From: Chitinophagaceae bacterium
GTDB taxonomy: Bacteria; Bacteroidota; Bacteroidia; Chitinophagales; Chitinophagaceae
Direction of reading: 5' to 3'
DNA length: 64,000 nucleotides
NCBI GenBank assembly: GCA_009996675.1
Contig: JAACZQ010000019.1
Coordinates: 1 to 64,000 of the forward strand
The stretch's first letter is position 1; the number at the start of each line of letters is the position of its first letter. The notes below the pieces were generated by a model, which saw nothing but the letters and a program-made list of their open reading frames with translations, did no database searches and was not told where the DNA came from. Shown in pieces: positions 1 through 9,321 of this stretch. A program made the translations under genes and the position numbers.

Positions 1-2
1 GT

Positions 3-1337
3 AATCATGCAGAAGGACGTTTCTCTTTGTGGAAAACAGTGCTCGAACCTTTTGAAGCACCCAAAACCGAACGTATTGCCGGCGCCGATGGTTTTGGCGA
101 CTATGCAGAGGGAGGCGACAAATCCCTGGTACTGTTTAATGGCAATATCTTCAAACTCAACCTCGACGCCAATAAAGTAGATCCGGTAAATATCAGCTAC
201 ACTTTCCGTCGCAACTTACAGGCAGAATTCACCCAAATCTTCCAGGAAGCCTGGGCGCAGCTGGATGAAAATTTCTACGACGAAAAATTCCATGGCATCG
301 ACTGGCGCGCTACCCGCAAACGTTTTGAAGCCTACCTGCCCATGCTCAATACCCGTGCCGACCTGCGCATCTTATTAAACGATATGCTGGGTGAATTGAA
401 CTCTTCTCACCAGGGCTTTAACACTTTTGGTGATGACGAAAATGTAAGTCTATCCAACAGAACCATGGAAACGGGTATTCTCTTCGACAACAATAACCCC
501 TACCTGGTAAAATCTGTGATTGAAGGCAGTAATGCCGATAAAGCCGGTATTGATATCAAACCCGGTGATATATTGGTGAAAGTGAATGATGAGACTGTTG
601 ATACACAGACAGACAGAAACTACTATTTCAGCAAACCATCATTGGATGGCGAGATCAGACTTGGTTTTATGCGTAATGGTCAGCCCTATACCGTCAAGAT
701 TCATCCACAATCTTCAATTGGTGCTTTGTTGCAGGACGATTGGATCCGCACCAACCAGGAAAGGGTTGATACCAAGACCAATAACCGGGTGGCTTATCAT
801 GCCATGAAAGATATGGGTACGGATGAACTGGATAAATTCCTGATCGACATGACCCAGGATTTCTACAAAAAAGATGCATTGATCCTGGATCTGCGATACA
901 ATACCGGTGGTAATGTACACGATGAGGTATTGCGTTTCCTGAGCCAGCGCTCCTACCTGCAATGGAAATACCGCGAGGGCAAATTAACACCGCAGTCCAA
1001 TTTCTCACCATCCGACAAACCCATTATCCTGCTGATCAATGAGCAATCATTGAGTGATGCAGAGATGACAGCACAGGGTTTCAAATCCCTGAAGCTGGGT
1101 AAGATTGTTGGTACGGGTACTTATCGCTGGATTATTTTTACCAGTGGCGCCAGCCTGGTGGATGGTTCCTTCATTCGCTTACCGGGATGGGGCTGTTATT
1201 CACTGGATGGCAAGGATATTGAAGTAACTGGTGTTGATCCCGATATTAAAGTTCCCATGAACTTTGAAGACCGCATCAACAAACGCGATCCACAGCTGGA
1301 CCGGGCTATTGAAGAAATCCTGAAACAGCTGAAATAA
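3..1337 (+). CDS. Tricorn-like S41 peptidase, C-terminal part (5' end outside window)
   Basis: The reading frame is open to the left edge with no stop, so only the C-terminal 444 codons are present. Numbering from the first full codon, a tricorn-core helical region leads to a Ser-His pair (GELNSSH, His136). A PDZ domain follows at about 156-235, then an S41 serine-peptidase domain at about 275-435. It contains an LDLRYNTGGN strand, the probable nucleophile Ser351 in NEQSLSD, and a Glu in DIEVTGVDPD that matches the tricorn charge-relay Glu. In this family an N-terminal beta-propeller, here outside the window, precedes this part and the enzyme degrades peptides. A strong hairpin terminator follows the stop. 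The TTG at 27 is only an internal codon. Confidence 0.9.
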   Translation, partial: NHAEGRFSLWKTVLEPFEAPKTERIAGADGFGDYAEGGDKSLVLFNGNIFKLNLDANKVDPVNISYTFRRNLQAEFTQIFQEAWAQLDENFYDEKFHGIDWRATRKRFEAYLPMLNTRADLRILLNDMLGELNSSHQGFNTFGDDENVSLSNRTMETGILFDNNNPYLVKSVIEGSNADKAGIDIKPGDILVKVNDETVDTQTDRNYYFSKPSLDGEIRLGFMRNGQPYTVKIHPQSSIGALLQDDWIRTNQERVDTKTNNRVAYHAMKDMGTDELDKFLIDMTQDFYKKDALILDLRYNTGGNVHDEVLRFLSQRSYLQWKYREGKLTPQSNFSPSDKPIILLINEQSLSDAEMTAQGFKSLKLGKIVGTGTYRWIIFTSGASLVDGSFIRLPGWGCYSLDGKDIEVTGVDPDIKVPMNFEDRINKRDPQLDRAIEEILKQLK

Positions 1338-1371
1338 ATTTCAGTAAATCCTGAATAGTTTGAAACTTTAT

Positions 1372-1397
1372 AACCGGGGCAGTTGCCCCGGTTTTTT
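1372..1397 (+). terminator. Rho-independent terminator after the S41 peptidase
   Basis: A 9-bp perfect stem, AACCGGGGC/GCCCCGGTT with loop AGTT, is followed by a run of six T. It separates the S41 gene from the M23 gene that starts 12 bp later. Confidence 0.9.
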
Positions 1398-1408
1398 ATT
1401 GTACAACT

Positions 1409-2110
1409 ATGGTAGCAACTTCCTTTTCCGCTCTATTCAAAGGTTATCCTTTTGAGCCCGTGGTTCCATTCAATCGCAATACCCAGCGTTTATGCCGTAT
1501 GGATTTTACCGAAACCAATTCAAGGCTCACCGCTGAAATGATCATGGATATTCAGGCATTCAGTGCATATGTAGAAGCGGAGATAAGTGCAGCAGGTGCT
1601 GTGTATGGCATTGGTGGCTATAATGAACACAGGACGCTGTATAGCCGCAGTGCTGTTTTCAACGGCAGTGCTGACGCAGCAGAGCCCCGTCGCCTGCACC
1701 TGGGTATTGATATCTGGGGTGCAGCCGGTACGCCTGTATCAGCTCCTATGAAAGGCACTGTACATAGTTTCGCATTCAATGACCAGTACGGCGATTATGG
1801 TGCAACCATTATCCTGGAACATACCTGGGAGGATCTGCATTTTCATAGTTTGTATGGCCACCTGTCTTTACGTGATCTCCATGGTTTATACGCAGGCAAA
1901 CCGGTTTCAGCCGGAGAAGTAATTGCCCATTTCGGGGAGTCAAACGAAAACGGCTACTGGCCGCCACATTTACATTTTCAATTAATCAGAGATATGCAGG
2001 AACTGAAAGGCGATTACCCGGGTGTTTGCCGGTACAGCGAACGGAAACAGTATCTGGAGAATTGTCCCGATCCGGCTTTTATGTTAAGTGCTCATCTGGG
2101 CAACTGGTAA
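1409..2110 (+). CDS. M23-family metallopeptidase domain protein
   Basis: This 233-residue protein has the LytM/M23 zinc-peptidase core. The HxxxD motif is His97/Asp101 (HLGID) and the HxH motif is His187/His189 (PPHLHF), with glycine-rich beta strands between them (APMKGTV, YGHLS). M23 enzymes cut peptide bonds in peptidoglycan or related substrates. No clear signal peptide or membrane segment is visible, and the N-terminal 90 residues are not a domain I recognise, so a cytoplasmic or non-classical role is possible. Its stop codon abuts the stop of the convergent HIT gene with no spacer. Confidence 0.8.
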   Translation: MVATSFSALFKGYPFEPVVPFNRNTQRLCRMDFTETNSRLTAEMIMDIQAFSAYVEAEISAAGAVYGIGGYNEHRTLYSRSAVFNGSADAAEPRRLHLGIDIWGAAGTPVSAPMKGTVHSFAFNDQYGDYGATIILEHTWEDLHFHSLYGHLSLRDLHGLYAGKPVSAGEVIAHFGESNENGYWPPHLHFQLIRDMQELKGDYPGVCRYSERKQYLENCPDPAFMLSAHLGNW

Positions 2111-2506
2111 TTAAGCCTGGAGGGCAGACAGGATTTTGGCTTGCACCGCAGTCAGTTCATCGGCGCTCAGTTTAAGTTTACCGCGGGTAAAATTGAGATC
2201 ATCTGCTTCGTTGATGGGAACCAGGTGTATATGTGCATGAGGTACTTCCAATCCTACCACACTCATGCCGCAACGGTTGCAGTCAAATGCTTTTTCAATG
2301 GCTTTGGCAATGGGTTGCGCAAATACCATGATGTCCGCTAAATAATCTGCGGAGAGGTCAAAGAAGTTATCGGTTTCCGTTTTAGGAACTACCAGTACAT
2401 GCCCTTCCACAAGCGGGAATATATCCAGGAAAGCATAAAAGCGTTCGTTTTCTGCAATCTTATAAGAAGGGATTTCTCCGGCGATGATTTTGGAAAAGAT
2501 GGTCAT
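2111..2506 (-). CDS. HIT family (histidine triad) nucleotide-binding protein
   Basis: The 131-residue protein carries the histidine-triad signature HxHxH at 90-94 (HAHIHLVP) and the N-terminal IFSKIIAGEIPS and GHVLVVPK motifs typical of the Hint branch. Hint proteins hydrolyse purine nucleoside phosphoramidates and related adenylated compounds in the cytoplasm. A Cys pair, CxxC at 76-79, is also seen. The gene lies 47 bp downstream of greA on the same strand, but a hairpin terminator sits between them, so co-transcription would require read-through. Confidence 0.93.
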   Translation of the reverse strand: MTIFSKIIAGEIPSYKIAENERFYAFLDIFPLVEGHVLVVPKTETDNFFDLSADYLADIMVFAQPIAKAIEKAFDCNRCGMSVVGLEVPHAHIHLVPINEADDLNFTRGKLKLSADELTAVQAKILSALQA

Positions 2507-2517
2507 GGTTATTGTAT

Positions 2518-2547
2518 AAAAAAAGTTTCCGCCTTGCGGGCGGAAAC
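2518..2547 (-). terminator. Rho-independent terminator after greA
   Basis: The 9-bp perfect stem GTTTCCGCC/GGCGGAAAC has a 5-nt loop. Read on the minus strand it is followed by seven T (the A run at 2518-2524). It lies between greA and the HIT gene. Confidence 0.85.
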
Positions 2548-2553
2548 AGGTAA

Positions 2554-3027
2554 TTAAATAGAGATATCGTCGATGGAAAATTTAATGGTTCCATTGGGGG
2601 CCTGCACTTCGGCAATTTCTCCGATGGTTTTACCCATCAGGCCTTTACCAATGGGTGAGCTGGCGGAAATTTTACCAGCTTTCAGATCTGCTTCCTTTTC
2701 TCCAACAATCTGATAAGTAACCGTTTTTTTAGTGGCCACATTGGTAATGGTCACCCTGGTAAGAATGGTTACTTTACTGGTATCAATATCACTGGTATCT
2801 ACAATCTTGGCATTGGCAATAGCACCTTCCAGCTGCTTGATTTTGGCCTCAAGCATGCCTTGAGCCTCTTTGGCCGCATCGTATTCAGCGTTCTCCTTCA
2901 GGTCGCCCTTCTCGCGTGCTTCGGCAATGGCCCGGGATGCTGCAGGACGATCAACAGACTTCATCTTCTGCAGCTCTTCACGCATCTTCTCGAATGTCTC
3001 CTTTGTAACATACATGTTCTGACTCAT
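2554..3027 (-). CDS. greA: Transcription elongation factor GreA
   Basis: This 157-residue protein has normal GreA length and architecture: an N-terminal antiparallel coiled coil (about 1-75) and a C-terminal FKBP-like domain (about 80-157). The coiled-coil tip reads GDLKENAEYD, with Asp42 and Glu45 equivalent to the acidic pair that reaches the RNA polymerase active site and stimulates cleavage of backtracked transcripts. The C-terminal SSPIGKGLMGK segment is also characteristic. A possible promoter with a -7 box and a palindrome lies 64-84 bp upstream. Confidence 0.97.
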   Translation of the reverse strand: MSQNMYVTKETFEKMREELQKMKSVDRPAASRAIAEAREKGDLKENAEYDAAKEAQGMLEAKIKQLEGAIANAKIVDTSDIDTSKVTILTRVTITNVATKKTVTYQIVGEKEADLKAGKISASSPIGKGLMGKTIGEIAEVQAPNGTIKFSIDDISI

Positions 3028-3090
3028 ACCAATTTGGTTTAAAAAGGGTAAAAAAAATACAACGCCACATTTGACTGCAGCGTTGCATAG

Positions 3091-3111
3091 TTGATCATTT
3101 GATCAAAGATA
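3091..3111 (-). promoter_or_regulatory. Putative greA promoter -7 box overlapping a palindrome
   Basis: On the minus strand 3104-3111 reads TATCTTTG, a perfect match to the Bacteroidota -7 consensus TAnnTTTG. It overlaps an inverted repeat, TTGATCA-TT-TGATCAA (3091-3106), that could be an operator. No clear -33 TTG element was found at the expected distance. Confidence 0.45.
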
Positions 3112-3191
3112 GTAAATTCTCCAGATATATCTTAGTATCCGGCCCGTTTTTATTAGGGAAATAGGGCTATTTTCAGCTTATAAACCAATCC

Positions 3192-3890
3192 ATGCTCGGA
3201 ATTCTTTTTTTAATACTGATTTCTGCCATTTTACTCTGGTTAACCGAACGAAAACCATTAACCGTATTGGGTATTACCCCCAGCATAAAACGATGTATGC
3301 AGCTTTGTACCGGCCTGTTAATCACTGGATTACTCTGTACAGGCTACCATTTACTGCTGGCCTCGCTGGTGAAGGCGCATTGGGTAATCGTACCCTTTCC
3401 GGGTATCGGTAAATTAGTGTCGGGCATGGGCTGGGTACTGCGTTCGGTACTGTTTGAAGAACTGATTTTCCGCGGTGCGGTCCTGTATTTACTCATTCAA
3501 AAACTGGGGCCCCGCAAAGCTGTATGGATGGCTGCTATCGGCTTTGGTATTTACCATTGGTTTTCCTACCAGTTATGGTCACAACCCGTTGCCATGTTGT
3601 ACGTGCTGCTGATCACCGGTGCCGCCGGCTGGGGCTTTGCCTATGCTTTCCAGCAAACCCGCGCTCTCTACCTGCCCATTGGATTACACCTGGGCTGGAA
3701 CCTTGTTCACATCATCGTATTTGCACAGGGGTCCATCGGCGCTTTTTTCTGGAAAATAAATGACCCTACACTACATAAAACAAACGAATGGCTACCCACC
3801 CTTGTACTATTTTTGTACCAGCTCTCCGTTATTCCTGTCGCCGTATGGTTGTATTGTTCACGCCTCCGCAAAAAAAATAAACCGGCCTAA
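3192..3890 (+). CDS. CPBP family intramembrane metalloprotease
   Basis: The 232-residue polytopic membrane protein has the three CPBP (CAAX-protease/Abi) motifs: EExxxR at Glu89/Glu90/Arg94 (FEELIFR), His122 (GIYHWF) and HxxxN at His166/Asn170 (LHLGWN). These residues form the metal and catalytic site of glutamyl intramembrane proteases such as Rce1 and MmRce1. About six hydrophobic segments are visible. Substrates of bacterial homologues are mostly unknown, and nothing nearby suggests one. The 3' end overlaps the convergent dehydrogenase gene by 4 bp. Confidence 0.88.
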   Translation: MLGILFLILISAILLWLTERKPLTVLGITPSIKRCMQLCTGLLITGLLCTGYHLLLASLVKAHWVIVPFPGIGKLVSGMGWVLRSVLFEELIFRGAVLYLLIQKLGPRKAVWMAAIGFGIYHWFSYQLWSQPVAMLYVLLITGAAGWGFAYAFQQTRALYLPIGLHLGWNLVHIIVFAQGSIGAFFWKINDPTLHKTNEWLPTLVLFLYQLSVIPVAVWLYCSRLRKKNKPA

Positions 3891-4816
3891 GCAATACCCA
3901 GTTTATCCAGGACTATTTTAGCCATCAGGTAATAGGCTTCGTGACTGTATCCGGCAATATGCGGCGTGATGAGTACATTCGGTTGTTGCAATAACCATTG
4001 CAACTGCTCCTGTTCTGTATGGGTATATGTAGCCAGTTGTTCATTCTCCAGTACATCCAGGGCCGCCCCTTTAACCAACCCTTTTTGCAAGGCTTCTATG
4101 AGTGCTGCTGTATCGGTTACTTTACCACGACAGGTACTGAGGAAATATGGCTTCCTTTCCAGTGACTGGAAAAAAGCATGCCCGGCATAATGTCTGGTTT
4201 CATCGTTCAATGGTAAATGCAGACTGATTACGTCTGCATACCTGCACAATTGCTCTGGTGCAGCTTCACGTACATAATCATTGGCAAAACCGGATTTGTA
4301 TTTATCGTGTGCCAGTACGGTTACCCCGAAAGGGGCCAATAAACGGGCAAAAGCGCTGCCGGTATGACCATAACCAATAATGCCCACTGTTTTACCCGAT
4401 AACTCATCACCACGATTGGCATCACGGATCCATTGACCCGCACGCACTTCATTATAACTGGAAGGTATCTTACGCATCAAACCCAATAATATACCCAAAG
4501 CATGTTCCCCTACAGCATTGCGGTTGCCTTCCGGACTGCTTTCACATCGTATCCCTTTGGCCCGCGCATACGGCAGATCAATCAGCTCCATGCCGCTGCC
4601 CAGGCGGCCAATCCATTGCAAAGTTTTGGCCTTATCCAGCAGTGTGCTGTCTACTTTAATGCGTGTAGTAATAATGAGGCCGGTGGCTTCCGGTATCTGC
4701 TGCAAGAGTTCATCATAAGTAATGGCTGGTTGATACGATACTGCATAACCAGCCCGCTCCAGGCGCTCAACCAGGTATTCGTGTACTTTAGCTGTAACAA
4801 TAACTGTTGCTTTCAA
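3887..4816 (-). CDS. D-isomer-specific 2-hydroxyacid dehydrogenase family protein
   Basis: The 309-residue NAD(P)-dependent enzyme has a Rossmann dinucleotide motif GxGxxG at 148-153 (GYGHTG). The catalytic triad of the phosphoglycerate-dehydrogenase family is present as Arg230 (STCRG), Glu259 (ALDVLENE) and His286 (TPHIAG). It lacks an ACT domain, so it is a short family member. The exact 2-hydroxyacid substrate cannot be read from sequence; D-3-phosphoglycerate is possible but unproven. It starts 4 bp downstream of the rsmA stop and is probably co-transcribed with it. Confidence 0.85.
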   Translation of the reverse strand: MKATVIVTAKVHEYLVERLERAGYAVSYQPAITYDELLQQIPEATGLIITTRIKVDSTLLDKAKTLQWIGRLGSGMELIDLPYARAKGIRCESSPEGNRNAVGEHALGILLGLMRKIPSSYNEVRAGQWIRDANRGDELSGKTVGIIGYGHTGSAFARLLAPFGVTVLAHDKYKSGFANDYVREAAPEQLCRYADVISLHLPLNDETRHYAGHAFFQSLERKPYFLSTCRGKVTDTAALIEALQKGLVKGAALDVLENEQLATYTHTEQEQLQWLLQQPNVLITPHIAGYSHEAYYLMAKIVLDKLGIA

Positions 4817-4820
4817 ATCC

Positions 4821-5576
4821 TCATTTCATTTTAAAAGTAAGTGCGGCAAAATCTGCCACTGATAATTGCTCAGCCCGCTTGCTGAATATTTCTTCCTGCA
4901 GGGTTTCACTGTTAAACATGCCTTTTAACGGATTACGCAGCATTTTTCTTCTTTGTCCAAATGCCGCTTTCACCAATGCAAAAAATGCTTTCTCTGTCCG
5001 GACCGCATATTCCGTATCCCTTCTCCGCAAACGGATCACGCCACTCATAACTTTCGGTGGCGGGTTAAAACTTTCGGGAGGCACGTCAAACAAATAGTCT
5101 ACATCGTAATAAGCCTGCACCAGCACACTCAGTATTCCATAATCTTTGGATCCCGGACCTGAAGCTACCCGATCGGCCACTTCTTTCTGGAACATGCCAA
5201 TCATTACCGGTACACTGTTTTTCCATTCCAGTATACGAAACAATATTTGAGAGGAAATGTTGTAAGGGAAATTACCCACGACCATAAAGGGCGTTTCAAA
5301 TGGCTTCGCCACATCCAATATACTGTTGTGTATGAGCTTGCCTTTGATAACGGGGTATGTATGTTCGAGGTACTGCACTTTTTCCGCATCCAGTTCCACC
5401 GCCTTAAAATCCAAACCGGGCAGCTGAAGCAGGTATTTGGTAAGAGCACCACCACCCGGGCCTACTTCCAGCAACTGCCGGGGCATATCTTCGCTGATGG
5501 CCTGCACAATCCGTTCGCAAACCGATTCATCTTTCAGGAAATGCTGACCCAGCGATTTTTTAAGGGTGTATTGCAT
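4821..5576 (-). CDS. rsmA: 16S rRNA dimethyladenosine transferase RsmA (KsgA)
   Basis: The 251-residue enzyme dimethylates the two adjacent adenosines in helix 45 of 16S rRNA (A1518/A1519 in E. coli numbering) late in small-subunit assembly. Signature features are the N-terminal KKSLGQHFL, the SAM-binding EVGPGGG at 37-43, the acidic VELDAE at the end of beta-2, and the catalytic NFPY motif at 102-105. The length is slightly short for the family but the C-terminal domain is complete. The 2-hydroxyacid dehydrogenase follows 4 bp downstream. Confidence 0.97.
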   Translation of the reverse strand: MQYTLKKSLGQHFLKDESVCERIVQAISEDMPRQLLEVGPGGGALTKYLLQLPGLDFKAVELDAEKVQYLEHTYPVIKGKLIHNSILDVAKPFETPFMVVGNFPYNISSQILFRILEWKNSVPVMIGMFQKEVADRVASGPGSKDYGILSVLVQAYYDVDYLFDVPPESFNPPPKVMSGVIRLRRRDTEYAVRTEKAFFALVKAAFGQRRKMLRNPLKGMFNSETLQEEIFSKRAEQLSVADFAALTFKMK

Positions 5577-5694
5577 AGGGCAAAGGTATGGGTTGGTTTT
5601 TAGTTTGGGGTTTTTAGGTGGGGCAGGGGTAGGTTTACGGTTGGGGATTCGGAGTTATAGGTTGATTACGGGAACTTGTGGCTTGCAGCTTACT

Positions 5695-5737
5695 CCTCAC
5701 TACTGACTACTCACTATTCACGCTTCACTATTCACCC
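5695..5737. repeat. Short degenerate tandem repeat in a low-complexity intergenic region
   Basis: The 196-bp gap between the rsmA start and pdxA holds G/T-rich sequence, then pyrimidine-rich repeats built on a CTCAC/ACTATTCAC unit. The 11-mer TCACTATTCAC occurs at 5711-5721 and 5725-5735. No gene or clear hairpin is visible. Confidence 0.5.
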
Positions 5738-5772
5738 ATTCTCCGTACTTTTATCCTCTAAAACACAGCCTG

Positions 5773-6864
5773 ATGAGTCATGAAATGGCCAAGCCGGTTA
5801 TCGGTTTCTCTTGTGGTGATCTGAATGGTATTGGGATGGAGCTGATCCTTAAAACCCTGGGTGATCACCGCCTGCTGGATTTTTGTACCCCTGTGGTTTT
5901 CGCCAGCAATAAGAGCATTAATTTTTACCGTAAAAGTCTGCCGGATGCCAATTTCAACTATACCAGCGGCCGCGACTTCAGCCGGCTGAACCCCAAGCAG
6001 GTGAATATCTACAACTGCTGGGAAGAAGAAGTAGCCATCACACCCGGTCAACTGAATGAGATTGGTGGCAAATATGGCCGCATCTCTCTGGAACAGGCCG
6101 CGCAGGCGTTGAAAGACGGTCATATTCATGGCCTGGTAACAGCTCCCATTCACAAGAAAAATGTGTATTCTGAGGAATTCCCCTATACAGGTCATACCCC
6201 TTTCCTGAAAGCCCTGTTCGGTGCGCAGGACGTTCTCATGTTCATGGTGGCGGAAAATATCCGCGTAGGTCTGGTTACTGAACACCTTACCATTGCAGAA
6301 GTAGCCAAGCACATTACCCGTGAAGCCATCCTGAGCAAGCTGAAGATCATGCACAATAGCCTGCAGAAAGATTTTGGTATCGACAAACCCCGTATTGCGG
6401 TACTCGGACTGAACCCACATGCCGGTGATGAGGGGTTAATTGGCAATGAAGAAGAGACCATCATCAAACCCGCTGTCAAAGATGCCCGCCACCAGATGCT
6501 GGCTTTTGGTCCGTACAGCGCCGATGCATTTTTCGCACGCGGTCAGCATGAACGTTTTGATGGCGTATTGGCCATGTACCACGATCAGGGCCTGATTCCC
6601 TTTAAATCACTGGCCATTGGTGAAGGCGTGAACTATACCGCCGGCTTAAGCGCGGTACGCACCAGTCCCGACCATGGTACTGCATTTGATATCGCCGGCA
6701 AGGGCAAAGCAGATCATACTTCTTTTCTGGCTGCCACTTTTGAATGCATTGAGATCATTCGCAAACGCATGGGTTATAGCGAAATGCGTCAGAATCCATT
6801 GCGCAAGATGAGTGCGCGTATGCTGGCCAATGCCGTGGATGAGAAAATTGAAGAAACCGAATAA
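5773..6864 (+). CDS. pdxA: 4-hydroxythreonine-4-phosphate dehydrogenase PdxA
   Basis: The 363-residue enzyme oxidises 4-phosphohydroxy-L-threonine in the DXP-dependent pyridoxal 5'-phosphate pathway. Diagnostic motifs are the N-terminal GDLNGIGME (GDPNGIG in many relatives), LVTAPIHK, TGHTPFL, LNPHAGDEG and AMYHDQGLIPFK; the latter histidines bind the divalent metal. A downstream ATG at 5785 (MAKPVIG) would also fit as start. Its TAA overlaps the ATG of the next gene by one base, suggesting translational coupling. Confidence 0.95.
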   Translation: MSHEMAKPVIGFSCGDLNGIGMELILKTLGDHRLLDFCTPVVFASNKSINFYRKSLPDANFNYTSGRDFSRLNPKQVNIYNCWEEEVAITPGQLNEIGGKYGRISLEQAAQALKDGHIHGLVTAPIHKKNVYSEEFPYTGHTPFLKALFGAQDVLMFMVAENIRVGLVTEHLTIAEVAKHITREAILSKLKIMHNSLQKDFGIDKPRIAVLGLNPHAGDEGLIGNEEETIIKPAVKDARHQMLAFGPYSADAFFARGQHERFDGVLAMYHDQGLIPFKSLAIGEGVNYTAGLSAVRTSPDHGTAFDIAGKGKADHTSFLAATFECIEIIRKRMGYSEMRQNPLRKMSARMLANAVDEKIEETE

Positions 6865-7742
6865 TGGCATTGGTACAGTTATCCAATGAATTGCTCGAAG
6901 TAGCAATCAACCCCCTGGGTGCGGAATTACAATCTTTGCTACACAAGGGCAACGGTATCCAATACCTCTGGCATGGCGACCCGGCTTATTGGGGCAAACA
7001 TAGTCCCGTTTTATTCCCGATTGTAGGCGGACTGAAAGACCAGCAATACACTTTCGAAGGAAAAAGTTATCAGCTGGGCCGTCACGGTTTTGCACGCGAA
7101 CGTTTTTTTTTACCAGTAAATCAGTTCTCCGACACGCAGGCAACTTTTTCTTTAATTTCTGATGAATCCAGCCTGGCTGTTTATCCTTTTAGGTTTGTGT
7201 TGGATATTGTTTATACCCTGGAGAACAATAGCCTGGCAGTTGACTACCGGGTTCACAACATGGACGATAAGCCTATCTATTTTTCCATCGGAGCCCATCC
7301 GGCTTTTGCTGTGCCTTTTCTGCCGGGTTCCCGTTTTGAAGATTATTATCTCCGGTTTGCTGAAACTGAAAATACCGGTATCTGGCCGCTGGCAGATAAT
7401 GGATTAGTCGACAGCAGGCCGATTCCATTCTTACAGCATACGCAGGAATTAGCATTGAACAAATCGTTGTTTGCAAAAGATGCATTGGTCTTTAAATCAT
7501 TACGGTCTACCAGTATGTCTTTACTGCATCGAAACAGTAATCATGGTCTTACGATGCATTATCCAGGCTTTCCTTATATGGGTATCTGGAGCACTAAGGG
7601 AGCCGATTTTGTTTGCCTTGAACCATGGTGTGGTATTGCCGACAGCGTTGATGCCAATGGAGATATCACACGTAAAGAAGGCATTCATCAACTGGGGATA
7701 GGTCAAAGTTTTGAAAGAAGCTGGCGTGTTATCCTTTTCTGA
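6864..7742 (+). CDS. Aldose 1-epimerase family protein
   Basis: The 292-residue protein belongs to the galactose-mutarotase-like (LacX-type) branch. It has the family's beta-sandwich pattern, with GRHGFAR and GAHPAFAVP providing the conserved histidines and a Glu in CLEPWCG as catalytic base candidate. The family interconverts anomers of aldoses or acts on phosphorylated hexoses. The start overlaps the pdxA stop by one base, but there is no obvious metabolic link to pyridoxal phosphate synthesis. It ends directly against the stop of the convergent LolA-like gene. Confidence 0.85.
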   Translation: MALVQLSNELLEVAINPLGAELQSLLHKGNGIQYLWHGDPAYWGKHSPVLFPIVGGLKDQQYTFEGKSYQLGRHGFARERFFLPVNQFSDTQATFSLISDESSLAVYPFRFVLDIVYTLENNSLAVDYRVHNMDDKPIYFSIGAHPAFAVPFLPGSRFEDYYLRFAETENTGIWPLADNGLVDSRPIPFLQHTQELALNKSLFAKDALVFKSLRSTSMSLLHRNSNHGLTMHYPGFPYMGIWSTKGADFVCLEPWCGIADSVDANGDITRKEGIHQLGIGQSFERSWRVILF

Positions 7743-8435
7743 TTATTTAAACACACTATCCGGTAAGCCTTTATTAATGGTATAATTGGTATACCGAATT
7801 TCCACACGACCTTTCCTGTTTTTCAATTTTTCCGCTTCCGTAGCTGGCTTCTCATTATCGTCGAATTCCAGTGTAAGTCCTTTAGGCAATTTGTAGTTTT
7901 TGGTATTGAAGCTGAAGATGACTTTATCGGGCAAGCCGTATTGTGCAAATTTTCCATAACTCATCTGCACTTCATAAGTACCGTTTTCTTTGGTGGTAGT
8001 AACGGCTTTACGCACGAGCAGGTTGGCTTCATCTATATACATAGTGGTGAGCACCACGTCGCTGTTTTCATCTGAGGGTAACAGTTTAACCACTTTGGTA
8101 GCAATTCCATCTACCACAGCTTCACCCGCACCCAATGCCATGAAGTTCTGAGTAGCCACCAGTGATCCGATGTTCACAGAAACACCACCTTTGGGTAATA
8201 AAGAAATACCTCCATCTTTTTTCAGACGAAAACGGTCGGGTTTACGGAAATATACTTTCACTTTCCCTATGGGCGCTTTGATGAATGCCACATCTGTTTT
8301 CATACGGCCCTCTGCTTCATAATCATTCACCTGGTCCAGTTTCTCTTTCACTTTCAGTACCAATGCCGTCATGTCCTGTGCATGCGATGACACACCTATT
8401 ATCAGCAGCACAATCATGATCCATATCTTACGCAT
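7743..8435 (-). CDS. Exported LolA-like (outer-membrane lipoprotein-sorting) protein
   Basis: The ATG at 8435 is chosen because it gives a 230-residue protein with a clean signal peptide (MRKIWIMIVLLIIG...SHAQ) and a 10-bp gap to the permease stop; the longer frame to 8495 would overlap the permease. The mature part has the strand-rich pattern of LolA/LolB-fold proteins: a VNDYEAEGRMKT strand, KVKVYFRKPDRFRL, and a C-terminal TLEFDDNEKP region. Such proteins bind lipid or lipoprotein acyl chains in the periplasm. Position behind an ABC exporter suggests it may receive or monitor exported material (inference). Confidence 0.6.
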   Translation of the reverse strand: MRKIWIMIVLLIIGVSSHAQDMTALVLKVKEKLDQVNDYEAEGRMKTDVAFIKAPIGKVKVYFRKPDRFRLKKDGGISLLPKGGVSVNIGSLVATQNFMALGAGEAVVDGIATKVVKLLPSDENSDVVLTTMYIDEANLLVRKAVTTTKENGTYEVQMSYGKFAQYGLPDKVIFSFNTKNYKLPKGLTLEFDDNEKPATEAEKLKNRKGRVEIRYTNYTINKGLPDSVFK

Positions 8436-8445
8436 ACCTGTTGTT

Positions 8446-9321
8446 TTAGCTAAGAATATCTTTTTTACGGAATACCCATATGGCAGCCCATACAAATACT
8501 ACAATATGAATCAGCAGTATGGCGGCGGACTGCAGAATTTTGGGCAGGTTCTGTATGCTACCGTTGATGGCTTCATTTGCATCATTTACCTGTATATCAA
8601 AAAATTCTTTCCAGCTGATCATATGTGTGGTGAATAAATATGGCTTCACCGTATTGAAGATGGGAATATTCAGGGTACTGAGGATTGTGAAAAAAATGAT
8701 CACACTCATGGTGGCTACGATCGGGCCAATGGAGTTTTCCGCAAATACCGACAGGAGAAAACCAAGGGCCGCAACAGTGGTCATGGCCAGTGCGGCAAAT
8801 ACAAATGCACCAATATACCGCCAGAACACATCGTTTTCTTTCAACAATACCACATAGCTGCTTTTCATGAGGAACATATCATCGGTACCGAATATCCACA
8901 TGCTTACAAAGAGGGCCAGGAATGCCAGCCAGATCAGTAGCAGCAGGGTATAAATGGTAGAAGCGATGAACTTCGACAGCATCAGCTGGGTGCGGCTGAA
9001 TGGTTTGGTTAATAATAACCGGAGGGTACCCATATTGGCTTCCCCCGAAATCATATCTGCTGCTATCAGTGCAATCAGCAGGGGCACATGCACCAGCAAC
9101 AATTGCAACATCACATAACAGACCAGGTAACCATTCATGATATTTCCTTCGATCTGTAAAGTCGTGCTGAGGTCGTTCAGCATGAAATCGAGATAACTTT
9201 TCCCATCCACTTTCAGCCCGAACTGTATCAGTACAATCAGGGATGTAATGGCAGCGAATGCGATATAGGTACGCGGTCGCCGAAAGATTTTATAGGTTTC
9301 AATTTGTATAAGACTGAACAT
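8446..9321 (-). CDS. ABC-2 type transporter permease
   Basis: The 291-residue membrane protein has about six transmembrane segments and the ABC-2 pattern: a cytoplasmic N-terminal helix (IQIETYKIFRRPRTY), then a TM1-TM2 hairpin, then GEANMGTLRLLLTKPFSRTQLMLSKF, the conserved segment before TM3. It overlaps the 3' end of the ATPase gene by 23 bp, so the two form one exporter. The cargo is not evident. Confidence 0.85.
   Translation of the reverse strand: MFSLIQIETYKIFRRPRTYIAFAAITSLIVLIQFGLKVDGKSYLDFMLNDLSTTLQIEGNIMNGYLVCYVMLQLLLVHVPLLIALIAADMISGEANMGTLRLLLTKPFSRTQLMLSKFIASTIYTLLLLIWLAFLALFVSMWIFGTDDMFLMKSSYVVLLKENDVFWRYIGAFVFAALAMTTVAALGFLLSVFAENSIGPIVATMSVIIFFTILSTLNIPIFNTVKPYLFTTHMISWKEFFDIQVNDANEAINGSIQNLPKILQSAAILLIHIVVFVWAAIWVFRKKDILS

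Noticed and set aside
3-1337. A complete S41 peptidase gene starting at the TTG at position 27
   Set aside because: The frame stays open to the left edge and the N-terminal part of the tricorn core would be missing; it is a truncated 5' end, not a TTG start.
5577-5772. Possible small RNA gene between rsmA and pdxA
   Set aside because: The region is low-complexity with no stable hairpin or promoter box that I could find.
8436-8495. 20 extra N-terminal codons of the LolA-like protein
   Set aside because: They would overlap the permease gene and place a non-signal sequence before a clear signal peptide that starts at 8435.
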